From the NCBI GenBank assembly GCA_041191405.1, contig JBEEOW010000014.1, forward strand, positions 33,171 to 97,170: a DNA stretch of 64,000 bases. Direction: 5' to 3'. The notes below the pieces were generated by a model that saw only the letters and a list, made by a program, of their open reading frames with translations, was not told the DNA's origin and did not search any database. Each line of letters starts with the position of its first letter. Positions within the stretch are counted from its first letter, which is position 1. This DNA is from JBEEOW01 sp041191405 (lineage in GTDB: Bacteria; Bacteroidota; Bacteroidia; Cytophagales; UBA9547). The position numbers and the translations under genes are program-made. Positions 25,463-33,814 of the stretch are shown here, piece by piece.

Positions 25463-26221
25463 CTATTTATTTGAATTGATATACTTTTCTTCAAGTTTGC
25501 AATATTTAACAAAGGTGTAAAATGTAGAAAATGTTGACCAAATTAAACCTTCCACTCCATTTAAAAAGTTGAGTTTTAATAAATAAATATTAATAAAGTA
25601 GAAAGGGATTAATATAAAGTTTAATATTAATGGTCTTCTTTTTTTATTATAATACATTTCGTTTGCAGCGTTTTCAGTATATAAATTAAATTTTTCAAAA
25701 TAATAATTCAACGATTTATAGCTGTAATGTATTATTTTCCCTTTAAGTTTTCCGGATTTTGAATTTGTTATAACCTTTTCGTGAACTTCACTTTCATTAA
25801 AATTACACTTTAATTTGTTGAAAAATTTAATTTTTAGAACATTTGATTCTCTTCCAAATTTTGGTTTTGCCCCTAAAAATACGTTTGTACTTGATATATA
25901 ATAACTATCATATAAGTTCTCATTGTTTTTTAGATTGAGAAGTTCTTTTTTTAATTCTTCACTTACAACTTCATCAGCATCAATGCTTAATATCCAGTTA
26001 TGTGTTGCATTTGCTACTGCAAATCTTTTTTGTTTACCAAATGATTCAAATTTATTGTAAATAATTTTTGCACCAAATAATTGAACTATTTCTATAGTTC
26101 TATCAGTACTTCCCGAATCAATAATTAAAATTTCATCGCACCAAGTGATTGATTTTAGCGTTTTTTCAAGATTCGCTTCTTCGTTTTTGGTAATTATTAC
26201 ACAAGAGATTTCAAATGACAT
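25463..26221 (-). CDS. Family 2 glycosyltransferase, WaaE/KdtX-like
   Basis: 252-residue GT-A enzyme. N-terminal ISCVIITKNEEANLEKTLKSI and WCDEILIIDSGSTDRTIEI bind the nucleotide sugar; the DXD-type metal site is in WILSIDADEVVSEEL near residue 95; the catalytic acidic residue is likely in NESEVHEKVI near 150. Residues ~205-230 (LILNFILIPFYFINIYLLKLNF) are membrane-associated. This family adds glucose or heptose to lipopolysaccharide core; the exact sugar cannot be predicted. It stands alone between the gene of unknown function and the TonB receptor gene and is divergent from the latter. Confidence 0.9.
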   Translation of the reverse strand: MSFEISCVIITKNEEANLEKTLKSITWCDEILIIDSGSTDRTIEIVQLFGAKIIYNKFESFGKQKRFAVANATHNWILSIDADEVVSEELKKELLNLKNNENLYDSYYISSTNVFLGAKPKFGRESNVLKIKFFNKLKCNFNESEVHEKVITNSKSGKLKGKIIHYSYKSLNYYFEKFNLYTENAANEMYYNKKRRPLILNFILIPFYFINIYLLKLNFLNGVEGLIWSTFSTFYTFVKYCKLEEKYINSNK

Positions 26222-26317
26222 TTATATGCGATTAGTTTTTGGAATTTTATAAAGTAAATTAACATAAAAAAGGTTTAATCTATCTAATTTTTTATTGATT
26301 ATTTATTTTTGATTGGC

Positions 26318-26344
26318 ATAGGGGTAAGTATATTTTATTTTGTC
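26318..26344 (+). promoter_or_regulatory. Putative ECF-sigma promoter, site 3 (before the TonB-receptor-like gene)
   Basis: ATAGGGGTAA (GGGGTAA at 26321-26327), exactly 14 bases, then GTC at 26342-26344, 27 bases before the ATG at 26371. The -35 decamer and spacing are identical to sites 1 and 2; the sequence around GTC is less similar. Confidence 0.58.
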
Positions 26345-26370
26345 ATAGGTATATAAAAACATTATATACT

Positions 26371-28722
26371 ATGTTAAAATCTTTACTTTCTCTATCATTA
26401 TGTGTATTTACTAGTTTGTATATACATGCACAAACTCAAACAGTAAGGGGTGTTATTACTGATAAAGTTTCGGACGAACCAATTGTTAGTGCAATTGTTT
26501 CGATACCTAATACATCGCCAATAATCAAAACTACTACCGACGAAAAAGGGTATTTTAAATTATTGAATGTTCCAATTGGCAAGCAAACAATAAAGGTTAC
26601 AATGATGGGTTATAAACCGTCTATAATGCAAAATGTAACCATTAATGCAGGTAAAGAATTGGTGTTGAATATTGGTTTGGAAGAAGATATTAAACAAACA
26701 GAAACTATTGTTATAACTGCAAAAGAAGATAAAAATACCCCTAATAACGATATGTCGGAAATTAGCACTCGTAAATTTTCGGTTGAAGAAACTCAAAAGT
26801 TTGCAGCTGCAGTAAATGACCCAGCTCGTATGGCTTCGTCGTTTGCAGGTGTAGTTTCGTCGGATGATGGAAATAATAATATTTCGATTAGGGGAAATTC
26901 GCCTACTGGTTTATTATGGAAAATGGAAGGTGTTGATATTCCAAACCCTAATCATTTTTCAAGTGTAGGGACATCGGGTGGAGGAATTTCGATTTTAAGT
27001 ACACAATTATTAGCCAATTCTGATTTTTCAACGGGTGCTTTTGCTGCAGAATATGGAAATGCACTATCGGGTGTATTTGATTTACGACTTAGAAAAGGAA
27101 ATAATGAAAAACGTGAATACACCTTTCAAGCTGGTGTGTTGGGGATAGATTTAAGTACAGAAGGATATTTTAAAAAGGGTTACGGAGGTTCGTATGTGAT
27201 AAATTATCGCTATTCAACCTTAAGTTTATTGGGCATGATTGGTGTAAATTTAGGTGATGCTGTTACTAAATTTCAAGATTTGTCATTTAATGTAGCTTTA
27301 CCAACCAATAAATTAGGTTCATTTGGTGTGTTTGGTTTTGGAGGATTAAGTAATCAATATATTGATGCCACCAAAGATTCAATAAAATGGAAAGATGATT
27401 TTTTTAAACAATATAAATCAACTTTTTACAGTAACACTGGGGCTGTTGGTATTACCAATAAATATCATTTCGCCAATAAATCATACTTAAAAACAGCCTT
27501 AGTTTTTTCAGGAACTGGAAACGGAAGTACATTAGATAAGCTTGATAATCAATACAATCTTGAGAAGAAAAGAAAAGAAGATTACAACCAAACCAAAATT
27601 GCATTTACTTCGGCCTATACCAAAAAGTTTAATACCAAAAATAGTTTAAGAACTGGGTTTATTTTTAATGTGTTGAATTATAGTTTAAATCAAAAAGATG
27701 GACTTGATACAACTTTATTACTCGAAAAAATTAACCAATCGGGCTCAACACAAAGTTTACAATTATTTAGCCAATGGAATCATAAATTTTCACCAAAACT
27801 AAGTACCAATGTTGGTTTACATTACTTTCAATTAATGTTAAACAATTCAAAATCAATTGAACCAAGAGCTTCAATAAGATTTGATGCAACAGAAAAATCG
27901 GTATTTACATTAGGTTATGGTTTGCATAGCCAGTTACAACCAATAGGTATATATTTTACCAAAATAAATAATGCTGATGGCTCAATATCAGAACCAAATA
28001 AAAACTTAGGGTTTAGCAAAGCACATCATTTTATAATAGGTTTTGATAGAACAATCAATCAATTTATGCACATTAAAACAGAGTTGTATTATCAAAACTT
28101 ATTTAATGTACCAATTGCAAAAAATGGGGATGATAATTATTCACTATTAAATGCCAATGACGGTTTTGTTTATACAGAATTAGTAAATAAAGGTTTAGGT
28201 AAAAACTATGGTGCTGAACTTACAGTTGAGCGTTTTTTAAACAAAGGCTTTTATTACTTATTGTCGGCTTCGGCTTATGAATCAAAATTTAAAGCATTTC
28301 AAAATCAATGGTTTAATACAAGGTTTAATACCAATTATTCTGTGGTGTTAACAATGGGTAAAGAGTGGACATTATCCGAAAAACGCAAAAACAGAATTGT
28401 TGGATTTAATATTAAATCAGTGTTAGTTGGAGGAATGCGTTACACACCAATTGATGAAAAAGCATCTATTGCAAAAGGGTACGAAGTATATGATAATTCT
28501 CAAATTTATGGTGTTCAAAATCCAGACTACTACAGATTGGATATTAAGTTTAGTGTAAAACGAAATTTTGCAAAAGTAACAAGTACTTGGTCGCTTGATA
28601 TTCAGAATACTACAAATAGAAAAAATGTAGGAGGACAATATTATGATAGGGTTAATCGTATTGTTAAATACTATTACCAAACACCTTTGATTCCAATATT
28701 AAGTTACAGATTAGAGTTTTAA
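26371..28722 (+). CDS. TonB-dependent receptor-like outer-membrane protein with carboxypeptidase-regulatory domain
   Basis: 783-residue protein with signal peptide MLKSLLSLSLCVFTSLYIHAQ. Residues ~24-105 are a carboxypeptidase-regulatory-like domain (VRGVITDKVSDEPIVSAIVSI, GYFKLLNVPIGKQTIKVTMMGYKP). Residues ~115-235 are the plug (ETIVITAKEDK as a TonB-box-like stretch, ISIRGNSPTGLLWKMEGVDIPNPNHF). The remainder is the 22-strand barrel ending ILSYRLEF. There is no STN domain and no SusD gene beside it, so it is not a classical glycan-uptake pair. Length is at the lower end for the family. The upstream GGGGTAA/GTC site suggests control by the neighbouring ECF sigma factor. Substrate unknown. 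Confidence 0.9.
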   Translation: MLKSLLSLSLCVFTSLYIHAQTQTVRGVITDKVSDEPIVSAIVSIPNTSPIIKTTTDEKGYFKLLNVPIGKQTIKVTMMGYKPSIMQNVTINAGKELVLNIGLEEDIKQTETIVITAKEDKNTPNNDMSEISTRKFSVEETQKFAAAVNDPARMASSFAGVVSSDDGNNNISIRGNSPTGLLWKMEGVDIPNPNHFSSVGTSGGGISILSTQLLANSDFSTGAFAAEYGNALSGVFDLRLRKGNNEKREYTFQAGVLGIDLSTEGYFKKGYGGSYVINYRYSTLSLLGMIGVNLGDAVTKFQDLSFNVALPTNKLGSFGVFGFGGLSNQYIDATKDSIKWKDDFFKQYKSTFYSNTGAVGITNKYHFANKSYLKTALVFSGTGNGSTLDKLDNQYNLEKKRKEDYNQTKIAFTSAYTKKFNTKNSLRTGFIFNVLNYSLNQKDGLDTTLLLEKINQSGSTQSLQLFSQWNHKFSPKLSTNVGLHYFQLMLNNSKSIEPRASIRFDATEKSVFTLGYGLHSQLQPIGIYFTKINNADGSISEPNKNLGFSKAHHFIIGFDRTINQFMHIKTELYYQNLFNVPIAKNGDDNYSLLNANDGFVYTELVNKGLGKNYGAELTVERFLNKGFYYLLSASAYESKFKAFQNQWFNTRFNTNYSVVLTMGKEWTLSEKRKNRIVGFNIKSVLVGGMRYTPIDEKASIAKGYEVYDNSQIYGVQNPDYYRLDIKFSVKRNFAKVTSTWSLDIQNTTNRKNVGGQYYDRVNRIVKYYYQTPLIPILSYRLEF

Positions 28723-28753
28723 ATAAAATATACTGACAATTAGCAATAACAAT

Positions 28754-28999
28754 ATGAAAAAGATAGAAAATTCATTGAAAGGAATCTTTAGACGAGAACT
28801 TCTTGTATGTAATTATTCCTCATTGGTACAATCAAATTTTGCATCAAGTGTAGAGCAAAACCAAGCACTGTTTAATTATTTGCTATTTTGTATAGAGCAA
28901 AAATTGAAAATATCTATACCTGATGATAAAGTAAATATGCAACAACCATATAATGAGTTTGTTAAAGTGATTTATATGGAACAAAAAAAGGTTGCTTAA
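28754..28999 (+). CDS. Small protein of unknown function, partner of the TonB-receptor-like gene
   Basis: 81 residues, no signal peptide and no transmembrane helix. Predicted helical, with a basic N-terminus (MKKIENSLKGIFRREL) and a middle rich in leucine and aromatic residues (ALFNYLLFCIEQKLKISI). Two cysteines, at about positions 19 and 47. No family recognised. It starts 31 bases after the receptor gene and is followed by a terminator, so the two form one transcript. Confidence 0.65.
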   Translation: MKKIENSLKGIFRRELLVCNYSSLVQSNFASSVEQNQALFNYLLFCIEQKLKISIPDDKVNMQQPYNEFVKVIYMEQKKVA

Positions 29000-29007
29000 A
29001 AATAAAT

Positions 29008-29042
29008 AAACCACTCTAAGATTTGGGGATTAGAGTGGTTTT
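29008..29042. terminator. Rho-independent terminator after the receptor operon
   Basis: AACCACTCTAA and TTAGAGTGGTT arms with a ~10-base loop, followed by a T-run on the plus strand and an A/T-rich run on the other. Shared by the convergent ferredoxin gene. Confidence 0.82.
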
Positions 29043-29049
29043 TTTATAT

Positions 29050-29286
29050 TCACTTTTTCACCCCACAAACAATTGAAATAATATTTACAGGGCAAGCCTT
29101 TGCAGCTTTTACATTTGCATCTGCTTCGTCATCTCTGAGTTTTAAGCTGTGAAATCCTTTTTTATCAGTTGAGCCGATAAGTACTGCTTTGCCATCTTTT
29201 TTCGACATACACCAATACTCGGGTGCTAATTCTACACAATAATTACAGCCAATACATTTTGCTCTTCGTTGGGTAACTGTAATCAT
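29050..29286 (-). CDS. 4Fe-4S ferredoxin
   Basis: 78-residue ferredoxin with a single cluster. CIGCNYC near residues 12-18 gives three ligands (CxxCxxC), and CPVNII near residue 66 gives the fourth; a further Cys is near 71. The short spacer between (EYWCMSKKDGKAVLIG) matches the monocluster ferredoxin family found in Bacteroidota and thermophiles. It overlaps the upstream U32 gene by four bases (ATGA), so the two proteins are made together, which suggests a redox or cluster role in the U32 enzyme's tRNA hydroxylation. Confidence 0.92.
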   Translation of the reverse strand: MITVTQRRAKCIGCNYCVELAPEYWCMSKKDGKAVLIGSTDKKGFHSLKLRDDEADANVKAAKACPVNIISIVCGVKK

Positions 29287-30533
29287 TGTACTTCGTTTGC
29301 ATCAACAATTTTATATAATTTATCGCTAGTCCTAATGGCTACATCAAGTTTAAAAGCGGCATTATCTCCTTTAATGGCTTCATTTGTTGGACCATTATCA
29401 GTATGTAACTCGGTGATTACTGTTTCATAAGCACCTGTTGTTGGACCTGTTATTAATACTCTATCACCAACTGATAATTTGTGTGACTCAATTTTGAACT
29501 CAGCAACTTTTAATTTACTGAAATAATGATTTCCTTTTCCTAAATACACTTTTCTTGTAGTTGCTTTTGAACCTGGAGTATCATTCCATTCGCCTAATTG
29601 TTGCCCGAGATAATATCCGCTCCAAAACCCTCTGTTGTAAACTTCTTCTAATTTTTGCTTCCAAACTGCCACTTTCTCTTGATTGTAAGTTCCATTTTGG
29701 TAACTATCAATTGCTTCACGGTAACATTCAACAGTTGTTTTTACATATTCCGGACCTTTACCTCTTCCTTCAATTTTTAATACTTTCACTCCAGCATCAA
29801 GCACTTGATCTAAAAAATCTATAGTACATAAATCTTGTGCCGACATAATATATTCATTGTCAATTTCAAGTTCATGTCCGTCGGCTTTATCAATTACAGT
29901 ATAAGTTCTTCTACAATTTTGAATACAAGCCCCACGGTTAGCAGAAGAATTATGTGTGTGCAAACTCAAATAACATTTCCCAGAAACAGCCATACACAAT
30001 GCACCATGTACAAATATTTCAATTTCAATCAATCTTCCACTCGGGCCACAAATTTGTTCACGTTCTATGGCATCAGTAATCTTTTTTACTTGCACCAGAC
30101 TCAGTTCTCTACTCAAAACTATGGTATCAGCAAAAAGCGCATAAAACTTAACTGTTTCGATATTAGTTACATTTACCTGTGTGGAAATATGAACTTCCAT
30201 TCCAATTTGTCGGGCAGAAGCAATAACAGCTTGGTCACTGGCAATCACCGCTGAAATGCCAGATTCTTTGGCTTTATTTAATATAGTTTTAATAACCGAC
30301 AAATCGTGGTCGTAAACAATAGTGTTCATCGTAAGGTAACTACGAGCATTTTTTTCGGAACATAAACGAGCTATTTCAGGTAAATCTTCTAGCGAAAAAT
30401 TCATTGAAGCCCTAGCTCTCATATTTAATTGCTCTACACCAAAATAAACTGAATTTGCACCTGCGTTTAAGCCAGCAACCAATGATTCGAAATCTCCCGC
30501 AGGAGCCATTAACTCTATTTTATTATGATTCAC
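29283..30533 (-). CDS. Peptidase U32 family protein, TrhP/YegQ-like tRNA hydroxylation protein
   Basis: 416 residues. Members of this family (YegQ/TrhP in E. coli) are needed for prephenate-dependent 5-hydroxyuridine formation at tRNA position 34, although they carry a peptidase name. Signatures: IELMAPAGDFESLVAGLNAGANSVYFG at the start, the cysteine region HGALCMAVSGKCYLSLHTHNSSANRGACIQNCRR near residues 170-205 (likely iron-sulphur ligands), and KIEGRGKGPEYVKTTVECYR near 255. The C-terminal ~80 residues form a beta-barrel (SVGDRVLITGPTTGAYETVI). Translationally coupled to a ferredoxin. Confidence 0.88.
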   Translation of the reverse strand: MNHNKIELMAPAGDFESLVAGLNAGANSVYFGVEQLNMRARASMNFSLEDLPEIARLCSEKNARSYLTMNTIVYDHDLSVIKTILNKAKESGISAVIASDQAVIASARQIGMEVHISTQVNVTNIETVKFYALFADTIVLSRELSLVQVKKITDAIEREQICGPSGRLIEIEIFVHGALCMAVSGKCYLSLHTHNSSANRGACIQNCRRTYTVIDKADGHELEIDNEYIMSAQDLCTIDFLDQVLDAGVKVLKIEGRGKGPEYVKTTVECYREAIDSYQNGTYNQEKVAVWKQKLEEVYNRGFWSGYYLGQQLGEWNDTPGSKATTRKVYLGKGNHYFSKLKVAEFKIESHKLSVGDRVLITGPTTGAYETVITELHTDNGPTNEAIKGDNAAFKLDVAIRTSDKLYKIVDANEVQ

Positions 30534-30879
30534 GATTTGATTTTTTTTGAGTAAATGAGGAAAAATAACTTTACAAAACTATGAAATGTGATTTTTAAAA
30601 AATATGACAATTGTTAGGTTTTAAAATTGCGGCTAATGTTTTCATTATTAAAAGTTTTGCTATTTATGTTGGAGAGTTTGTATTATTTTGGAGTTGATTT
30701 TGTTACGTTTTAATCATTATTTTTAATGTTTTAATTTCTATTTTTGTATTATTTAAATGTAGAATATGACAATAGGAATATTTTTTATTTTATTTTAAAA
30801 AACAATATTTTAATATGAAATTATATTGTTAGGTTTGGAACTCATTTAATTTAACACAACACCCAAATTCCCTTATTTA
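30534..30879. other. 346-base intergenic region between divergent genes
   Basis: AT-rich, no ORF of note. It holds the promoter of the U32-ferredoxin operon (not resolved) and of the repeat protein: TAGGTTTG at 30830-30837 is a good -7 box 43 bases before the ATG, and a second TATTTTTG stands at 30739-30746. Neither has an exact TTTG 19 bases upstream. Confidence 0.6.
30830..30837 (+). promoter_or_regulatory. -7 promoter box for the five-repeat T9SS protein
   Basis: TAGGTTTG matches TAnnTTTG; a T-rich ATTT stands in the -33 place. Transcription would start near 30844, leaving a ~36-base leader. Confidence 0.45.
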
Positions 30880-33042
30880 ATGAAAAAAATAGTTAAATTA
30901 ATAGTATCTATTTTACTATTACTCTCAAGTAACTCGTTATTTGCAGCACCTGTAAATGACAATTGTAGTTCATCTACTACGCTATCCGTTTACAGTTATT
31001 GTTCTCCAACATCAGGAACAATTTCTGGAGCTAGTACTCAGAAAGCAAATCAAGATGTTTGGTACAAATTTGTTGCAAGTGCAAGTAATGTTAATGTTAG
31101 TGTAAACGCAAATTTTGATGCTGAAGTATATTGTTTTAGTTCATGTTCAAATTCAGTTTCATTTGCAAGTGTAGATAACTCAACATCAGGGTTGGAAAAT
31201 TTAAATTTAACGGGTTTATCTGTAGGTTCTACATATTATATTGCTGTTGCTAATTATTATTCTTCAACACCATCTAACCCAAACTTTACAATTTGTGCTC
31301 AAGCGTTAGTTGCTACAAATGATGTTTGTACATCAGCATTAACTATTACTTCAGGAACATCTTGTAATTATGTAGCCGGTACAATTGCAGGAGCTACTAA
31401 GCAATACAAAAATAATGATGTGTGGTATAAGTTTATTGCTCAATCGGCTACAACAAATATCAAGTTGTCTTCAGATTTTGATGGAGTTTTATCATTATAT
31501 TCAGCTTGTGGAAGTTCTTCTTATGAGTTATTAACAGTTGATAATAGTTATTCGCTTGAACAATTGAATTTGACCGACTTAAATGTTGGTCAAGTATATT
31601 ATATAAATGTATCAAGTTACTCAACAATAGAAAGTTATACTGATTTTAATTTATGCGTTACAAATCAAGCTACTTTAGTGAATGATAACTGTTCATCAGC
31701 TTCAACTTTAATCCAATCTAATAGTTGTTCAAGTACAATCGGAACAATTGCAAATGCAACATCTCAATACAGTAATTTTGATGTTTGGTACAAATTTGTT
31801 GCAAATTCTACAAATGCTCAAATTCAAGTTACTGCTGATTTTGATGCACAAATTAGAACATATTCGTCTTGTGGAAATTCAACATATTCACTTAAGGAAG
31901 ACAATACATCATCTGGTACTGAAACTTTATATTTAAATGATTTAGTAATTGGGCAAACTTATTATTTTTCTGTAAACAATTATAATTCAAGTGTTGCATC
32001 ATATCCAGAGTTTACTGTTTGTGTAAAAAGTTCAAATCCACCTGTTAATGATAATTGTTCTAACGCAATAAATTTACCGTATTCGTATTCATGTAATGGA
32101 GTAACATCAACACTTGAAAATGCTACTTTCCAAAGAGAAAATAATGATGTTTGGTATAAATTTGTTGCTACCAAAACAAGTCATGATATATCTGTATTTC
32201 CAAATTTTGATGCCGTAATAAATCTTTATAGTGGATGTTCAAATTCTTCTTTTTCATATTCTGATAATAGTGGAACTGGTGGAACAGAAATTTTATCATA
32301 TAGTGGATTAATTGTAGGTGCAACTTATTATATTTCAGTAAGTAGTTACGGAAGTTCTATACCATCTGACCCTTCATTTATGATATGTAATTCAGCTTTA
32401 AATTCTCCTCCTGTAAATGACAATTGTGTAGATGCAACTACATTGGTAATTAAAAATACTTGTACCAAAACTACAGGTTCAATTTTAAATGCCACTACTC
32501 AAGTGAAAAATTATGATGTTTGGTATCAATTTGTAGCTACTAGTTCAACGGCTAATGTTTCTGTTGATTCTGATTTTGACTCACAAATTAGGTTATATTC
32601 TAATTGTTCTGATTTATCAAATATTTTACAATCGGTTGATGATCATAGTGGAGGTTATGTTGAAACATTAAATTTGACAGGCTTGGTAACTGGAAAAACA
32701 TATTATATATGTGTATCTAATTATAGTAGTTCAATTACTTCAACTCCTGTTTTTGATATATGCATAGAAGGTCAAGAAGCATTAGCAGTAGATAATGAAT
32801 TGATTTTAAAATCAGTTAAAGTGTTTCCTACAGTTGTTGATAATGAGTTGAAAATTGAAATTGTAAATGATTTAAACTTTACTAAATTAGAAATCAGAGA
32901 TTTACAAGGTAGGTTAATTTCAAGTTTAAATACAATTGAACCATTTAATACTATAAATGTAAGCGAATGGACATCAGGTTTGTATTTTGTTTCTATCTAT
33001 ACAAAAGATTCATCTCAGACTTACAAAGTAATTAAAAAATAA
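30880..33042 (+). CDS. Secreted five-repeat protein with T9SS type A sorting domain
   Basis: 720 residues with signal peptide MKKIVKLIVSILLLLSSNSLFAA. Five tandem modules of ~122 residues begin near residues 24, 146, 266, 387 and 510. Each opens with (V/T)ND(N/V)C and two further cysteines, has the DVWYKFVA core and a DFDA-like turn, and ends with LxxLxVGxTYYIxVxxY. The layout resembles bacterial pre-peptidase C-terminal (PPC-type) jelly-roll domains. Residues ~640-720 (VKVFPTVVDNELKIEI, LQGRLISSLN, WTSGLYFVSIYTKD, YKVIKK) are the type A signal for T9SS secretion. No catalytic domain is present, so a binding or structural role is likely. Confidence 0.9.
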   Translation: MKKIVKLIVSILLLLSSNSLFAAPVNDNCSSSTTLSVYSYCSPTSGTISGASTQKANQDVWYKFVASASNVNVSVNANFDAEVYCFSSCSNSVSFASVDNSTSGLENLNLTGLSVGSTYYIAVANYYSSTPSNPNFTICAQALVATNDVCTSALTITSGTSCNYVAGTIAGATKQYKNNDVWYKFIAQSATTNIKLSSDFDGVLSLYSACGSSSYELLTVDNSYSLEQLNLTDLNVGQVYYINVSSYSTIESYTDFNLCVTNQATLVNDNCSSASTLIQSNSCSSTIGTIANATSQYSNFDVWYKFVANSTNAQIQVTADFDAQIRTYSSCGNSTYSLKEDNTSSGTETLYLNDLVIGQTYYFSVNNYNSSVASYPEFTVCVKSSNPPVNDNCSNAINLPYSYSCNGVTSTLENATFQRENNDVWYKFVATKTSHDISVFPNFDAVINLYSGCSNSSFSYSDNSGTGGTEILSYSGLIVGATYYISVSSYGSSIPSDPSFMICNSALNSPPVNDNCVDATTLVIKNTCTKTTGSILNATTQVKNYDVWYQFVATSSTANVSVDSDFDSQIRLYSNCSDLSNILQSVDDHSGGYVETLNLTGLVTGKTYYICVSNYSSSITSTPVFDICIEGQEALAVDNELILKSVKVFPTVVDNELKIEIVNDLNFTKLEIRDLQGRLISSLNTIEPFNTINVSEWTSGLYFVSIYTKDSSQTYKVIKK
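30949..32779 (+). repeat. Five tandem ~365-base repeats inside the T9SS type A protein
   Basis: Units start near 30949, 31318, 31678, 32041 and 32410. They are divergent at DNA level but well conserved in the encoded cysteine and DVWYKF positions, which indicates old duplications kept under selection. Confidence 0.8.
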
Positions 33043-33062
33043 TTGTAAACAGTTCTTTGTTT

Positions 33063-33097
33063 AAAAAGCCATTTGAAATCATTTCAAATGGCTTTTT
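33063..33097 (+). terminator. Rho-independent terminator after the repeat protein
   Basis: AAAAAGCCATTTGAAAT and its exact complement are separated by one base (a few inner pairs must open to form the loop), with a T-run at the end. Located 21 bases after the stop codon. Confidence 0.85.
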
Positions 33098-33231
33098 TTC
33101 TTTTATAATATAAATTTTTGACGGTTAAAATTTCTTTTTTTAATGTATTTATTAGGAAAGTTTGCATAAATGATAATTAATTTACTTAACTTTATAATTA
33201 CACATATAATTTTAATCAAATTAAAAATTTC

Positions 33232-33615
33232 ATGAAATTATTTCTGATAGATGATGATACTATTCAAAATCATTTGGTAAAAATGACAATCAAAAAAATA
33301 GATAAAGAAATAGATTTAACTTTTTTTTCAAACCCTATTTTAGCTTTGGATTTTTTGTCAAAAATATCAGATATTGATTCAAATCCAGATTTTATTTTAC
33401 TGGATTTAAATATGCCAGAATTATCTGGTTGGCAGTTTTTGGAACAATATGCTAAATTTCCTATTACTAGCAAAGTGGCAATATTATCTTCAACAATTGA
33501 TGCAAATGATGTTGAGAAGTCAAAAACTTTTCCTTTAGTTTTTCATTTTTGTCATAAACCTCTTACTCCTGAAAAATTGATTGAAATATTGGAAAAGGTG
33601 GATTCTATTGTTTAA
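33232..33615 (+). CDS. Stand-alone response-regulator receiver domain
   Basis: 127-residue CheY-like protein with no output domain. The acidic pair is in LFLIDDD (residues 7-9), the phospho-acceptor Asp58 in ILLDLNMPELSG, the Ser/Thr switch in VAILSST near residue 85, and the conserved Lys in CHKPLTPEKL near 113. Such single-domain receivers act in phosphorelays or by binding a partner; no histidine kinase is in the window. It overlaps the convergent small membrane gene by about 11 bases. Confidence 0.93.
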   Translation: MKLFLIDDDTIQNHLVKMTIKKIDKEIDLTFFSNPILALDFLSKISDIDSNPDFILLDLNMPELSGWQFLEQYAKFPITSKVAILSSTIDANDVEKSKTFPLVFHFCHKPLTPEKLIEILEKVDSIV

Positions 33616-33814
33616 AATTTAGTTTTAAATATTTGAGTTTAATTTTTAGATAAATAAGATAACAACTCAATGTAAATGTTAAAAATGGAAATAGTACACA
33701 AAAGAGTATGAAATTACATTCATAATATGATAGATGTGTTAAATTTGCAACACTGATTATAAAATCAGTACAATAGTTATAAATAAAAGTTACAATCTCT
33801 TTAAATAATAGCAT
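33605..33814 (-). CDS. Possible 69-residue membrane protein
   Basis: One or two hydrophobic helices (about residues 15-30 and 34-56: NFILFCVLFPFLTFTLSCYLIYL) and a very basic tail (KIKLKYLKLNFKQ). Its start overlaps the end of the 127-residue membrane gene by 14 bases in another frame, as in coupled genes. Nothing in the sequence names a family; because the region is AT-rich the frame could be open by chance. Confidence 0.45.
   Translation of the reverse strand: MLLFKEIVTFIYNYCTDFIISVANLTHLSYYECNFILFCVLFPFLTFTLSCYLIYLKIKLKYLKLNFKQ

Noticed and set aside
29835..30254. Plus-strand 139-codon ORF antisense to the U32 gene
   Set aside because: Shadow of the cysteine-rich U32 region; no start context or domain.
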